DNA of 60,897 nucleotides. Source: Patescibacteria group bacterium. GTDB lineage: Bacteria; Patescibacteriota; Minisyncoccia; UBA6257; 02-FULL-45-10c. Made by a program: the position numbers and the translations under genes. Every line of letters starts with the position of its first letter. Positions within the stretch are counted from its first letter, which is position 1. Location of the stretch: contig JAHILT010000032.1 in assembly GCA_018896875.1 (NCBI GenBank), forward strand, positions 1-60,897, given 5' to 3'. Of this stretch, positions 42,598 to 51,931 are shown in pieces. Below the pieces are notes generated by a model that worked only from the letters and a program-made list of their open reading frames with translations, was not told the DNA's origin and made no database searches.

Positions 42598-42680
42598 TGC
42601 CTAGGGTGGGACTCGAACCCACAAGAGCTTGCGCCCAAAGGTTTTTGAGACCTTCGTGTATGCCATTCCACCACCTAGGC
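42598..42680 (-). tRNA. tRNA-Leu (anticodon CAA)
   Basis: Minus strand: acceptor GCCTAGG/CCTAGGC, anticodon arm AAGGT-CTCAAAA-ACCTT with CAA, a long variable arm (TGGGCGCAAGCTC region) as in Leu, T loop TTCGAGT, discriminator A. Confidence 0.92.
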
Positions 42681-42729
42681 TTTTTTAAATTAGTCTTTGA
42701 AGTCGTTTTCTATTATAATAAATATTATT

Positions 42730-43794
42730 ATGCAATTCAATCAAGAAAATAATTCCGAACCAATTTTTCATATAGAAGTTGAAAAGATTAAACCTAATCC
42801 TTATCAACCTAGGAAAAATTTTGATCCAGAAGCGCTTAATGAGTTAGCTAGCTCTATTAGAGAATATGGAGTTTTGCATCCTTTAATAGTTACTAAAATA
42901 GAAAAAATATCCCCAGACGGAGCAGATGTTGAATATCAGCTTATTTCTGGAGAAAGAAGGTTGATGGCTTCAAAAATAGCTGGACTAGAAAGAGTGCCAG
43001 CTATTATTAAAACAGCGCCTTCTGAAAGAGAAAGACTAGAATTAGCAATCATTGAAAATATTCAAAGAGAGAATTTAAATCCCTTAGAAACAGCAAGGGC
43101 TTATGTAAAACTACAAGAACAATTCGGGCTTACACAAAGAGAAATTGCTATAAGAGTAGGGAAAAGTAGAGAATCAGTAGCTAATAGCATGCGTCTTTTA
43201 AATTTGCCTACTTTTGCTCAAGAGGCGTTGTCTGGTGGGAAAATTAATGAGAGCCAAGCCAGAATTCTTTTGATGGTTCATGATATCAAAGAGCAACAGT
43301 CAGTTTTCAATAATTTAATTGCTAATAATTTAAGTGTTAGAGAACTAAGAAGCATTATTAGAAATAAAAAAGAGCGATTAAATACTGCAGAAGGAGAGCA
43401 ATCACAATCAACAGAAAAAATTAAAATTGACCCAGAAATTATTTTTTTAGAGGAACAACTTATGGAAGCGCTAGGAACAAAAGTTAAAGTACAAGCCGAT
43501 GGAGATGGGGGCAAGTTAATGATAAATTTTTATTCCAGAGAAGAGCTTCAATCTATTATTGAAAAAATAGCGCAGAAAGGAGAAAATGGAATTTTACAAC
43601 GAGAAAATCAACAAAATAATCAATCAGAAGAAAGAGTTAATTCCTCTGAATCTGAAATTGAAAAATTAGAAAACCCAGTACAAAATACTAATTTGCTTAA
43701 TGAAGAAAAGTTACTTGAAGAAAGAATAATAGATTCTGATCCAAACGATTCGCCAATGGTAATAAGGTACAGTGACGAAGATTTCGTTGTCTAG
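42730..43794 (+). CDS. parB: ParB/Spo0J-family chromosome partitioning protein
   Basis: 354 residues from the ATG at 42730. IEVEKIKPNPYQPRKNFDPEAL, YQLISGERRLMASKIAGLE (CTP-binding GERR motif) and IIENIQRENLNPLETARAY are ParB N-domain boxes. A helix-turn-helix follows (GLTQREIAIRVGKSRESVANSM). A weakly conserved linker leads to a short Glu-rich C-terminus. ParB binds parS and spreads as a CTP-dependent clamp. No parA and no parS-like palindrome were noticed nearby. It ends tail-to-tail with relA/spoT, sharing the bases CTAG. Confidence 0.92.
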   Translation: MQFNQENNSEPIFHIEVEKIKPNPYQPRKNFDPEALNELASSIREYGVLHPLIVTKIEKISPDGADVEYQLISGERRLMASKIAGLERVPAIIKTAPSERERLELAIIENIQRENLNPLETARAYVKLQEQFGLTQREIAIRVGKSRESVANSMRLLNLPTFAQEALSGGKINESQARILLMVHDIKEQQSVFNNLIANNLSVRELRSIIRNKKERLNTAEGEQSQSTEKIKIDPEIIFLEEQLMEALGTKVKVQADGDGGKLMINFYSREELQSIIEKIAQKGENGILQRENQQNNQSEERVNSSESEIEKLENPVQNTNLLNEEKLLEERIIDSDPNDSPMVIRYSDEDFVV

Positions 43795-45485
43795 AACATA
43801 TGATAATTAATCTCTTTTATTGATGGGATTACTTTTAGTTTTAAAATAAGTTTTTCTATCTTTCTTCTATCTGTAACATCGCATTTAAATTTTATAACTG
43901 GGAACTTAGCATTAGTGAAGGTGTTTATAGAGCTGATATTAACGCGATTTCTAGAGAAAATTTTTGTAATTTCTTTAAGTACTCCAATATTGTCTTCGGC
44001 TATAATTTTTACTTCGCTTCCATTAATTTCTTTGGAGATTAATTTTTTGCCACTTTCTTTTAGAGAGCTCCTAATATTACTTCTAGCATTGGTGCTTTTT
44101 ACAAAATCTAACCAAGATTCTGAAGCTTTTTTATTTTTTTGCGTGTGTATTTCTACTAAATCACCAGAGTTAAGAACGTAGTTTAATGAGACTATTTTTC
44201 CATTTACTTTAGCTCCTGAACAACTATTACCTATATCTGTATGTATTTGATAAGCAAAATCTACAGGAGTTGAGTCAGCGGGGAGGTCAATAACTCTGCC
44301 TTTGGGGGTAATAACGAATATTCTATCTTTAAAAAAATCTATTTTTAAAGACTCCAAAAATTCTTCTGGATTAGAAAATTCATTTTGCCAATTTTTAAGT
44401 TGGTTTATCCATTGTAATTCGCGTTTATTTGCGAAACTAGGCTGTTTGTCCATATATTTTTTTGTATCTTTGGATAATTCATAAGCCCAATGAGCAGCTA
44501 TCCCAGTCTCCGCTTCTTCGTGCATTCCTTGAGTTTTAATTTGAATTTCGGTTATTTTATTTTCTATAAAAAATACTGTGGTGTGTAAGCCACGATATCC
44601 ATTTGGTTTTGGAAGAGCGATATAATCTTTAATTCTATTAGGAAGAGGTGGCCAATTATTATGTATCACGCCTAATACCGCATAACAATCTTCTATGTTT
44701 TTAACTATTATTCTTAGCGCTATAAGATCATGTATTTTTTCAATGTCCATATCATAACGCAAGAGTTTTTTATACAAACTTGAATATCTTTTGGCTCTAG
44801 AATCTATTTTTAAAACTTCAATCTTAGCATTTTCCAATTTTTCTTCTATGATTGGTTTTGTTTTTTCGGTATAAGAAGTTCGTTCTTCATATTTTTCTTT
44901 AATATTGTCTATAAGCCAACGATATTCTTTTGGGTAGATATAAGGGAAAGCTAAATCTTCTAATTCTCCGCTTATCCATTGCATTCCTAACCTATAAGCT
45001 AAAGATGCATATATTTCTGAAGTTTCCAAGGCGATTCTTTTTTGTTTTTGTGGAGGTAGGGCAGATAATGTTTTCATATTATGAAATCTATCTGCCAATT
45101 TAATAATAATTACACGCAAGTCTTGACTAAGCGCTAGCATCATTTTAAGCAAGTTTTCAACTTGTCGCTCTATTCCTCTATATTTTATTTTTCCAAGTTT
45201 AGTAACTCCATCAACTAAAAAAGAAACTTCTTCTCCGAATTCTTTTTTTATTTCTTCTAAAGAATAATTTGTATCTTCTACAGAGTCGTGTAATAAAGCG
45301 GCAATAATACTTGTTTCATCAAGCTCCCATTCTGCTACAGTTTCGGCAGTAGCTAGAACATGATTAAAGTAGGGCTCTCCATTTTTTCTTTTTTGTCCTT
45401 GATGTATTCTCGTCGCTAAATTATAAGCTTTTTTTATTCTTTCATTTTTCAATATTAAATTTTCTATCTTAGGAGCCTTGGACAT
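43791..45485 (-). CDS. (p)ppGpp synthetase/hydrolase, RelA/SpoT family
   Basis: 564 residues from the ATG at 45485; an upstream frame runs into a repeat and is rejected. HD hydrolase domain (about 30-190): RIHQGQKRKNGEPYFNHV, ALLHDSVEDTNYS, LADRFHNMKT. Synthetase domain (about 230-345): KIHDLIALRIIV and PNGYRGLHTTVF. TGS domain near 390-450 (VITPKGRVIDLPADSTPVDFAY) and a C-terminal ACT domain. The HD motif appears intact, suggesting a bifunctional Rel enzyme. It is shorter than the usual ~730 residues because the region between TGS and ACT is reduced. Confidence 0.93.
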   Translation of the reverse strand: MSKAPKIENLILKNERIKKAYNLATRIHQGQKRKNGEPYFNHVLATAETVAEWELDETSIIAALLHDSVEDTNYSLEEIKKEFGEEVSFLVDGVTKLGKIKYRGIERQVENLLKMMLALSQDLRVIIIKLADRFHNMKTLSALPPQKQKRIALETSEIYASLAYRLGMQWISGELEDLAFPYIYPKEYRWLIDNIKEKYEERTSYTEKTKPIIEEKLENAKIEVLKIDSRAKRYSSLYKKLLRYDMDIEKIHDLIALRIIVKNIEDCYAVLGVIHNNWPPLPNRIKDYIALPKPNGYRGLHTTVFFIENKITEIQIKTQGMHEEAETGIAAHWAYELSKDTKKYMDKQPSFANKRELQWINQLKNWQNEFSNPEEFLESLKIDFFKDRIFVITPKGRVIDLPADSTPVDFAYQIHTDIGNSCSGAKVNGKIVSLNYVLNSGDLVEIHTQKNKKASESWLDFVKSTNARSNIRSSLKESGKKLISKEINGSEVKIIAEDNIGVLKEITKIFSRNRVNISSINTFTNAKFPVIKFKCDVTDRRKIEKLILKLKVIPSIKEINYHMF

Positions 45486-45598
45486 AAATAGTGAGTTAGC
45501 CACTAGTGATTAGTGAATTAGTGGCGGTGGATTTATTTAAATTTGATTATAGTTTTTATTAGTTACTAGTGGCTAATGGCTAATGGCTAATTTCTAAT
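45486..45598. repeat. TTAGCCACTAG repeat cluster between topA and relA/spoT
   Basis: TTAGCCACTAGTGATTAGTG near 45494 and its inverse ACTAGTGGCTAATGGCTAAT near 45565 face each other, with AT-rich sequence between. No gene. Confidence 0.65.
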
Positions 45599-47812
45599 CT
45601 ACTGTTTATGAGGATTGTGATTCAAACAAAGTTTATTCGAACATCTTTCTGGTATGGTTTTAGTTCCTTCCATCATTAATGCACCACAACCATGACAAAC
45701 TTTTCCAGTTGGACGAGACTTCATTATAAATTTACATTTAGGATAGTTAGAACAAGAAAAGAATGGACCAAACCTTCCTCTACGTTCTGTAATCTCTCCT
45801 TCTTTACACTCTATACACTTCACTCCTGTTTTTGCTTTAGCTTCTTCTTCAGGGCTTTTTTTAATGAATTTACATTTAGGATAATTATTACAATGGATAA
45901 ATTTACCAAAACGTCCTTCGCGTTCTACGAGCTCTCCATTATCACAATCTGGGCATGATTCCCCAGTTTTTTTCGGTCCTTCCATTATGGATCCGTCTGA
46001 TTTTCTTGCGCCAGTACAATCTGGAAATTTAGCACAGCTTAAAAATTTTCCAGTTTTAGATAATTTAATAACCATCGGCCCTTTGCAAGTAGGGCATTTA
46101 AATTTTTTATCAGCTTCTCCTAAATTAGTTATTTTTTCCATTTTTTCTTTTGATTTAATTTCTTTAGTAAACGGTCCATAAAAATCTTTTAACATTTCCT
46201 TATACTCTCTTTTCCCTTCGGCTATTTCGTCCAGTTTATTTTCCATATCTGCAGTAAAGGAATCATTGATGTATTTTGCAAAATTGTTTTCAAGGAAGGT
46301 ACTAACTACATCGCCAGTGTCAGTAGGATGAAGAGCCTTTCCTTCTTTCACTACATATCCACGATCAATAATAGTTTTAATAATAGAGGCGTAAGTACTT
46401 GGTCTTCCAATCTCACGTTTCTCTAACTCTTTTACTAGTCTAGCTTCCGTATAGCGACCAGGTGGTTCTGTTTGTTTGCATTCGCTATCAACATTTAATA
46501 ATTTTAACACTTCACCTTCAGATAATTTTGGTATTTGCACTTCTTCTCCTTGGGCATCTTTGTCCGCTACTAACCATCCCAAAAAAAGAGTAGAACTTCC
46601 TATAACAGAAAAATCAGGAATATCTTCTTCTTTATTTATATTAGCAGATACTTTTATTTTAAGTATTTTAGCGTCAGCCATTTGAGAAGAAACCGCTCTC
46701 TCCCAAATAAGTTTATATAACTTTTCTTGATCGCTTGCCCCATACACATCTTTGTGTGTGGGGTCAGTTGTCCCAGCCATTTTTTGGCTAACATTCGTTG
46801 GTCTAATTGCTTCATGTGCTTCCTGAGCACTTTTACTTTTGGTTTTGTACAAACGTGGCCTTAAGTATTCTATACCATAAACTTTTTCTATCTCTTTGTG
46901 AATTAAAGGCATAGCTTCCTTACTAATTGTTACACTATCAGTTCTCATATATGTAATAAGTCCTTGTTCATAAAGTTTTTGAGCAATAGACATTGTACGA
47001 GAAGGGGAATATCCGAGCCTGGAACTTGCTGTTTGTTGAAGAGTAGAAGTCGTAAATGGTGCACGAGGGAAACGATTTGTTTCGCTTTGTTTGACCTTCA
47101 ATATACTCCACGAGTTATCGCGTCCAGCTTTTAAAATACGATTAGCTTCTTTTTCGTTATCTATTTCTTTATCGCAAGCTAAAGTAATATTGTCCTTTTT
47201 TTCTGTTGTAAAACTTCCTGTTAATACCCAATATTTTTTTGGTACAAAAGCCCTAATATCACGCTCTCTTTCCATTATTATACGAAGAGCAGGAGATTGA
47301 ACTCGTCCAGCTGAAAGACCATAACGAACTTTTTTCCAGATAAGACCGCTTAAGTCGTAGCCAACAAGTCGATCTAAAACGCGGCGAGCCTCTTGAGCCT
47401 TTCGTAAATCTTGATTAATAGTCTGAGTGTTTTTTAATGCTTCTTTAACTGCGTTTTCAGTAATTTCATGAAAAACAATACGTTTGGGATTTTTTAAACC
47501 ACAAGCTTCTTTAATATGCCAAGCGATAGCTTCACCTTCTCGGTCGGGGTCCATCGCGAGTAGTACCTCTTCTGCTTTTTTTGAAAGCTCTTTTATTTTG
47601 GCAACAACTTTTTCCTTTCCTTTAGAAATTTCGTAATGAGGAGTAAATTCTTTATCAATATCAATAGCTTTTTTATTATTCTTAGGAAGGTCACGAATAT
47701 GGCCATAAGAAGACTCAACCATATATTGGTTTTTAAAAAACTTAGAAATAGTCTTAGCTTTAGTAGGACTTTCAACAATTATTAGTTTTTTAGTTTTTGC
47801 TTTTGTTGTCAT
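45599..47812 (-). CDS. topA: DNA topoisomerase I
   Basis: 737 residues from the ATG at 47812; longer frames start within intergenic repeats. The TOPRIM domain has KLIIVESPTKAKTISKFF at the start and LAMDPDREGEAIAWHI near 85. The catalytic Tyr is in GLITYMRTDS near 290. The C-terminal 170 residues hold four Cys4 zinc ribbons starting CPTCKGPM, CPDCDNGE, CIECKEGE and CHGCGALM. The enzyme relaxes negative supercoils ahead of transcription. Divergent-type leader TTTACACTTACTACCATG. Confidence 0.95.
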   Translation of the reverse strand: MTTKAKTKKLIIVESPTKAKTISKFFKNQYMVESSYGHIRDLPKNNKKAIDIDKEFTPHYEISKGKEKVVAKIKELSKKAEEVLLAMDPDREGEAIAWHIKEACGLKNPKRIVFHEITENAVKEALKNTQTINQDLRKAQEARRVLDRLVGYDLSGLIWKKVRYGLSAGRVQSPALRIIMERERDIRAFVPKKYWVLTGSFTTEKKDNITLACDKEIDNEKEANRILKAGRDNSWSILKVKQSETNRFPRAPFTTSTLQQTASSRLGYSPSRTMSIAQKLYEQGLITYMRTDSVTISKEAMPLIHKEIEKVYGIEYLRPRLYKTKSKSAQEAHEAIRPTNVSQKMAGTTDPTHKDVYGASDQEKLYKLIWERAVSSQMADAKILKIKVSANINKEEDIPDFSVIGSSTLFLGWLVADKDAQGEEVQIPKLSEGEVLKLLNVDSECKQTEPPGRYTEARLVKELEKREIGRPSTYASIIKTIIDRGYVVKEGKALHPTDTGDVVSTFLENNFAKYINDSFTADMENKLDEIAEGKREYKEMLKDFYGPFTKEIKSKEKMEKITNLGEADKKFKCPTCKGPMVIKLSKTGKFLSCAKFPDCTGARKSDGSIMEGPKKTGESCPDCDNGELVEREGRFGKFIHCNNYPKCKFIKKSPEEEAKAKTGVKCIECKEGEITERRGRFGPFFSCSNYPKCKFIMKSRPTGKVCHGCGALMMEGTKTIPERCSNKLCLNHNPHKQ

Positions 47813-48132
47813 GGTAGTAAGTGTAAATTGTAAATTAAAAATTGTAAAATATTCCCTTCCATCCGTCCCCCTTTTATTCATCTTATCCCCGAGGTTCAAC
47901 CTCTCAATTATTAATTCTTATCTTATCTTCAGGAGGTTGAACCTCCAAACATTAAACCTTCTTATTCCCTCCTTTTAAAGGAGGGCTAGGGCATGCCCCC
48001 TTACTCATCCTTGAGTGTGGGGGTGGATTTTAAATCTTTGTATTTTTACATATTTAAATACCTCCCTTTTTTTCTTCCTTTTACTAATCCCTAGTCGCTA
48101 GTGGCTAGTACCTAATCCCTAGTGGCTAATCA
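47813..48132. repeat. Repeat island 3 (topA-dprA gap)
   Basis: From topA outward: AATTTACAATTTACACTTAC leader, a GAGGTTCAACCTC palindrome pair (47889 and about 47932), the CCCTCCTTTTAAAGGAGGGC unit (47966) carrying the inserted GCCCCCTTACTCATCCTTGA segment (about 47994), and a TTAGCCACTAG-type cluster (48085-48132). No gene. Confidence 0.75.
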
Positions 48133-49140
48133 CTATTTTAATATTCCTTTTATAGTTAAGAAAGTAATAATTTGATTAACTTTTTCTATTTGGATTTTAG
48201 AAATTTCTGAAATTTTATCAATAGAGGCAGGCCAACCTAATTGATTAATAATTTCTAGTATTTTTTTCTCATCCTCAGTCATTTTTTCAAGATTTTTTTG
48301 ATTTTTAGCCTCAACTTCAATCCCCATATCTTCTAAAACATCTTCGGCACATGTTATTAATCGCGCTCCATCTCTAATAAGTTTATGAGATCCATAATAA
48401 TTTGGGTTTATAGCTGGTCCAGGTACTACCAATATTTCACGGTCTTGCTCAAGAGCAAAACGAGCAGTAGCTAAAGCCCCCGATTTTTTAGGCGCTTCTA
48501 TAATTATAGTTGTTGAACTTAAAGCACTAATAATTCTATTTCTTTGAATAAAACTACAAGTAAATGGTCTGTAATTAATTGGGAACTCACTTATTAATCC
48601 TCCGCCAGTTTTAAGTATTTCTTTAGCAAGATTGCTGTTTTGCCGAGGATAAATATCTCCCAAACCAATAGGGAGAATAGCCACCGTATATCCATTCCCG
48701 TCTAACGCTCCTTGATGAGATGCCTCGTCCACACCTAAGGCTAACCCGCTTATGATTTGCAGATTATTTTCGGCAAGTTCTTTCGCAATTTGTTTTGCTA
48801 TGGTTTTTCCCTGAACACTAACTTTTCTCGTCCCCACAATTGATACTGATTTAAGGGAATGCAGGTTTCCTTTTATATAAATCGCGAATGGTGGCCATGG
48901 AATATTTTTAAGCATTTCAGGAAATTCAGCATCTTCTTTCAAAATCAATTTTATATCCAATGGCTTCAATTTTTCGTATTCTTTTTTTGGGTCTATCTCT
49001 GGAAAATCTTTTTGGATTTTTAACCATCCTTTTTTCCATGTAGGCGAGTCAAGATTTTTTATCTTACGATAATCTCCATTCAAAGCAACGTTTATGGCAT
49101 TATAATATTCTTTTTCTTTAATACTAGAAACAATAGTCAT
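48133..49140 (-). CDS. dprA: DNA-processing protein DprA
   Basis: 335 residues. After a helical N-domain, the DprA/Smf Rossmann core has KSVSIVGTRKVSVQGKTIAK, IISGLALGVDEASHQGALDG, VAILPIGLGDIYPRQNSNLA, RNRIISALSSTTIIIEAPKK and GALATARFALEQDREILVVPG. A winged-helix end follows. DprA loads RecA onto incoming single-stranded DNA in transformation. With the PilO-like gene next to it, natural uptake of DNA is plausible (inference), as generally proposed for CPR bacteria. Confidence 0.95.
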   Translation of the reverse strand: MTIVSSIKEKEYYNAINVALNGDYRKIKNLDSPTWKKGWLKIQKDFPEIDPKKEYEKLKPLDIKLILKEDAEFPEMLKNIPWPPFAIYIKGNLHSLKSVSIVGTRKVSVQGKTIAKQIAKELAENNLQIISGLALGVDEASHQGALDGNGYTVAILPIGLGDIYPRQNSNLAKEILKTGGGLISEFPINYRPFTCSFIQRNRIISALSSTTIIIEAPKKSGALATARFALEQDREILVVPGPAINPNYYGSHKLIRDGARLITCAEDVLEDMGIEVEAKNQKNLEKMTEDEKKILEIINQLGWPASIDKISEISKIQIEKVNQIITFLTIKGILK

Positions 49141-49212
49141 TTTTTATTTATATGTTAAAATATATTATATATAATATATTGATATTAACATATAAGCTTA
49201 AGGCGATAACTT

Positions 49213-49731
49213 ATGAATATTTTTTATAAAAATTTATTAAGGCATAATATTTTTTACTTATTAGGTATTTTGGCATTGGCAGGTATATTATTTTTTTTAA
49301 AGGTAGATATAAAAAATTCTGTTTTAGAAATAACTCAAAAGCGTAATGCTTTGGCGGTGCGAACCAACTCATTAAGTTCAACTGCCGAGCTAGAAGCTGA
49401 CTTTAAACAAGCCAGTTCTTATTTTAGTCTATTAGATAATATATTACCTTCACGAGATAATTTATTGCTTTTTTCCAAAGAAATAGAAGACTTAGCCGTA
49501 AAGAATAAATTAGAATTTGGATTTACTTTTGGCGTAGAAACTTTAGCGAACGAAAAAGAACCAGGGAGTCTTTGTTTTAGAATGGTTTTAACTGGCAGTT
49601 ATGATAGTTTTGTAAGTTTTTTAAAAGACATAGAAACGAGCAGATATTTTATGAATTTTAATAATATAGATATTACAAAAAAAGGAGATGGATTTTCAGG
49701 TATTATTAATGGCACTGTGTTTTTTCGGTAA
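49213..49731 (+). CDS. PilO-like type IV pilus assembly protein
   Basis: 172 residues: short cytoplasmic start, one membrane helix (about 13-30), a coiled segment (SVLEITQKRNALAVRTNSLS) and an alpha/beta domain with LPSRDNLLLFSKEIEDLAVK, GSYDSFVSFLKDIETSRYFM and NNIDITKKGDGFSGIINGTV. That is the ferredoxin-like PilO layout; PilO joins PilN and PilM in the alignment complex. No other pil genes are in the window. dprA is divergent 72 bp away. Confidence 0.75.
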   Translation: MNIFYKNLLRHNIFYLLGILALAGILFFLKVDIKNSVLEITQKRNALAVRTNSLSSTAELEADFKQASSYFSLLDNILPSRDNLLLFSKEIEDLAVKNKLEFGFTFGVETLANEKEPGSLCFRMVLTGSYDSFVSFLKDIETSRYFMNFNNIDITKKGDGFSGIINGTVFFR

Positions 49732-49908
49732 TAACAGTATGTGAATACACATAAAATAATACAAATTTACAAATGTTATACGAATACTACAAATAAAAGA
49801 GTTGAAGATTGGCAATTTGTATCATTCGTGTCCGTCTGCGGATTTGTAGATTAGTATTATATTTATTTATATGCGAATATAAATAAAATAAATAACGAAT
49901 AACAAAAA

Positions 49909-50139
49909 ATGAATTTAGAAAATATAAAGAAAAAATTTGAAAATAAGCAGAATTTGACTTTTTATATTTTAAGCACTTTAATGTTTGTATTGGTTTTTTT
50001 GTGCGCTTATTATTCAATAAGCTATTTAGCTATAAAAACGCATGAAGGGCTCAATGGAGATGACAATGTTAATACAACTTCTGTAAAGTTTGATATCGAA
50101 AAAATAGCAGAATTAAAAGAGAGAAAAATCCAAAATTAG
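49909..50139 (+). CDS. Small single-pass membrane protein, unknown
   Basis: 76 residues: charged coil start, one membrane helix (about 17-40), then a polar tail (HEGLNGDDNVNTTSVKFDIE) ending in a basic helix. Following a PilO-like gene it might be another pilus component, but similarity cannot be shown. The 177-bp gap upstream contains AT-rich words (TTTGTATCATTCGT) repeated near 50375. Confidence 0.5.
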   Translation: MNLENIKKKFENKQNLTFYILSTLMFVLVFLCAYYSISYLAIKTHEGLNGDDNVNTTSVKFDIEKIAELKERKIQN

Positions 50140-50144
50140 TTTAT

Positions 50145-50216
50145 GGGTGTGTAGTTCAGTGGTAGAACGCTGTCCTGATAAGACAGAGGTCGTAGGTTCG
50201 ATTCCTACCACACCCA
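50145..50216 (+). tRNA. tRNA-Ile (anticodon GAT)
   Basis: Acceptor GGGTGTG/CACACCC, anticodon arm CTGTC-CTGATAA-GACAG, T arm GTAGG-TTCGATT-CCTAC, discriminator A. CCA is not encoded. Confidence 0.94.
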
Positions 50217-50237
50217 CAGTACATAATCATAGGTCAT

Positions 50238-50309
50238 GCGCCCTTAGCTCAGTGGTAGAGCGTTTCATTGACATTGAAGAGGCCGCAGGTTCGATCCCTG
50301 CAGGGCGCA
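50238..50309 (+). tRNA. tRNA-Val (anticodon GAC)
   Basis: Acceptor GCGCCCT/AGGGCGC, anticodon arm TTTCA-TTGACAT-TGAAG, T arm GCAGG-TTCGATC-CCTGC, discriminator A. 21 bp after tRNA-Ile, so likely one transcript. Confidence 0.94.
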
Positions 50310-50409
50310 CAAATAAAAAACACTAATCAATAAATGGTATACTTATCTTTATTCGTAGTCATTCGTTATTATTTGTATCATTCGTATATTGGTATATTTA
50401 ATTAATATC

Positions 50410-50979
50410 ATGCAAGAAAAACAAGAAAATAATTTAAAAGACCAAGAAATTTTATCTTTATCACAAGAAGACCCCGCATACTTCTCTTTTTTAGTTGATA
50501 AATATCAAACTCCTTTTTTAAGAGCTGCTCGGGGAATTACTAGAAGCATGGAAGAGGCAGAAGACATTGTTCAAGAGACTTTTGTAAAGATTTATAGATA
50601 CGCAAAAAATTTCGAAAAAAGACCAGGCGTTGAATTTAAAAGTTGGGCTTATAGGATATTGATTAATACATCTATAACTCATTATCAAAAATTAAAAAAA
50701 GAAAGAGGAAACATAGAGTACATGGATCCTGTTCTATATGACGACCCTGCTTTAATTGAACATAAAGACATTGCTTTAGAAAAAGATATACAAGAAGGAG
50801 TGGCTAAGGCTATTGATAAAATGCCACCACACTTAGGAAGAGTTTTGAGGCTTTTTTATTTTGATGATAGGTCATACAAAGAAATAGCAGAAGCAGAGAA
50901 TATATCAATGCCAACATTAAAAATGAGAATGTTTAGAGCCAAAAGAGTATTTAAAAAAATAGCAGACGAAAATATATAA
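50410..50979 (+). CDS. ECF-type sigma-70 family sigma factor
   Basis: 189 residues from the ATG at 50410. Region 2: FSFLVDKYQTPFLRAARGI, EEAEDIVQETFVKIYRYAKNF and FKSWAYRILINTSITHYQ. Region 4 (about 140-185): PPHLGRVLRLFYFDDRSYKEIAEAE and ISMPTLKMRMFRAKRVFKK, a helix-turn-helix. No region 1 or 3, hence the extracytoplasmic-function type. The small membrane protein four bases downstream occupies the place where anti-sigma factors are often encoded. Target promoters are unknown. Confidence 0.9.
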   Translation: MQEKQENNLKDQEILSLSQEDPAYFSFLVDKYQTPFLRAARGITRSMEEAEDIVQETFVKIYRYAKNFEKRPGVEFKSWAYRILINTSITHYQKLKKERGNIEYMDPVLYDDPALIEHKDIALEKDIQEGVAKAIDKMPPHLGRVLRLFYFDDRSYKEIAEAENISMPTLKMRMFRAKRVFKKIADENI

Positions 50980-50983
50980 AAAT

Positions 50984-51331
50984 ATGGACAATAATTTAAT
51001 TAAAAACAAAATCGCATGGAAGGTTTATATAGTTTGGCTCTTTAGAAGGATAATCCCTTTGCTTGTTTTGGAAATTATTTTATTAGTTCTAGGTTTTTAT
51101 TTTTTGGGGAAATTTGTTTTTGTCCAAAAAGTTTTTGAGAATGCATTTTTAAGTAGTGCTCAAAATCCAATTATTGTATTTCTATATATGTTCAATGCTT
51201 TTGCTTCCACTACTTTCTTAAAAAAAATAATTGTCTTAATTCTTCTATCTTTAGGTATTTTATGTATGAAAGATGTCGGCAGGGCATTAGTTTCTTATAT
51301 CTCTACCTTTAGAATAACGAAACAAGGATAG
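50984..51331 (+). CDS. Membrane protein co-transcribed with the sigma factor
   Basis: 115 residues with three hydrophobic segments (about 14-44, 62-80, 82-102) and short basic loops. It follows the sigma-factor stop codon by 4 bp, so co-expression is nearly certain. It lacks the zinc-binding His-x3-Cys-x2-Cys of ZAS anti-sigma factors and any obvious cytoplasmic sigma-binding domain. An anti-sigma role is therefore only a positional guess. Confidence 0.6.
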   Translation: MDNNLIKNKIAWKVYIVWLFRRIIPLLVLEIILLVLGFYFLGKFVFVQKVFENAFLSSAQNPIIVFLYMFNAFASTTFLKKIIVLILLSLGILCMKDVGRALVSYISTFRITKQG

Positions 51332-51349
51332 TAGTTAGCCACTAGCCAT

Positions 51350-51700
51350 TAGAAGTGTAAAATTTAAAAATCAAAAATCAAAATGACAATGCAAAAATAT
51401 AAAATATAAGAATTAATTCAGAAACAGTAATCTCATTTTTTGTTCTAACTTTTGGATTTTTTATCCCCCTCCTTTAGGAGGGGTTAGGGGAGATTTTCCC
51501 CTCCGTCATTGCGAGGTTCGCCAGCAGGCGAACCGCGGCAATCTCTCTATCGTTTCCTTTTTTTCTGTCATCTCCGCTCCTTCTGTCATTCCCGCGGAGG
51601 CGGGAATCCAGTCTTTCCCATCTTTCTTATTCCCTCCTTTTAAAGGAGGGCTAGGGCATGCCCCCTTACTCATCCTTGAGTGTGGGGGTGGATTTAAATT
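51350..51700. repeat. Repeat island 4
   Basis: Starts with a block (about 51370-51480: ATCAAAATGACAATGCAAAA ... TTCTAACTTTTGGATTTTTT) duplicated at 55612-55710. Then follow CCCCTCCTTTAGGAGGGGTT (51468), ATTGCGAGGTTCGCCAGCAG with its palindrome (51507), TCATTCCCGCGGAGGCGGGA (51594), CCCTCCTTTTAAAGGAGGGC (51635) and the inserted GCCCCCTTACTCATCCTTGA segment (51659). No gene; nothing further recognised up to 51860. Confidence 0.8.
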
Positions 51701-51865
51701 ATAAAGACAACGAAGGCGTCAGAATAATAACGAAACAAAAATAAGCTAACCCTTGTTTTATAAGTGAAATTAGGAAAGTTTCTTAATTAATTTATTCATG
51801 TTTGCCCCTTCATTCTAATACGAATAAGGGGTTGTTTTTTAAGCAATTTTGCCCGACCCTCTTGT

Positions 51866-51894
51866 TTGACAAATATACATATTTGTGATATTTT
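51866..51894 (+). promoter_or_regulatory. Promoter with operator-like palindrome (lipoprotein gene)
   Basis: TTGACA (51866-51871), 17-bp spacer, TATTTT (51889-51894). The spacer region carries ACAAATA-TACA-TATTTGT (51869-51886), a perfect 7-bp inverted repeat overlapping the -35, which would suit a repressor. Confidence 0.65.
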
Positions 51895-51931
51895 ATTCGT
51901 TAGTACATAAAAATAGAATACAGGAGGAGTT

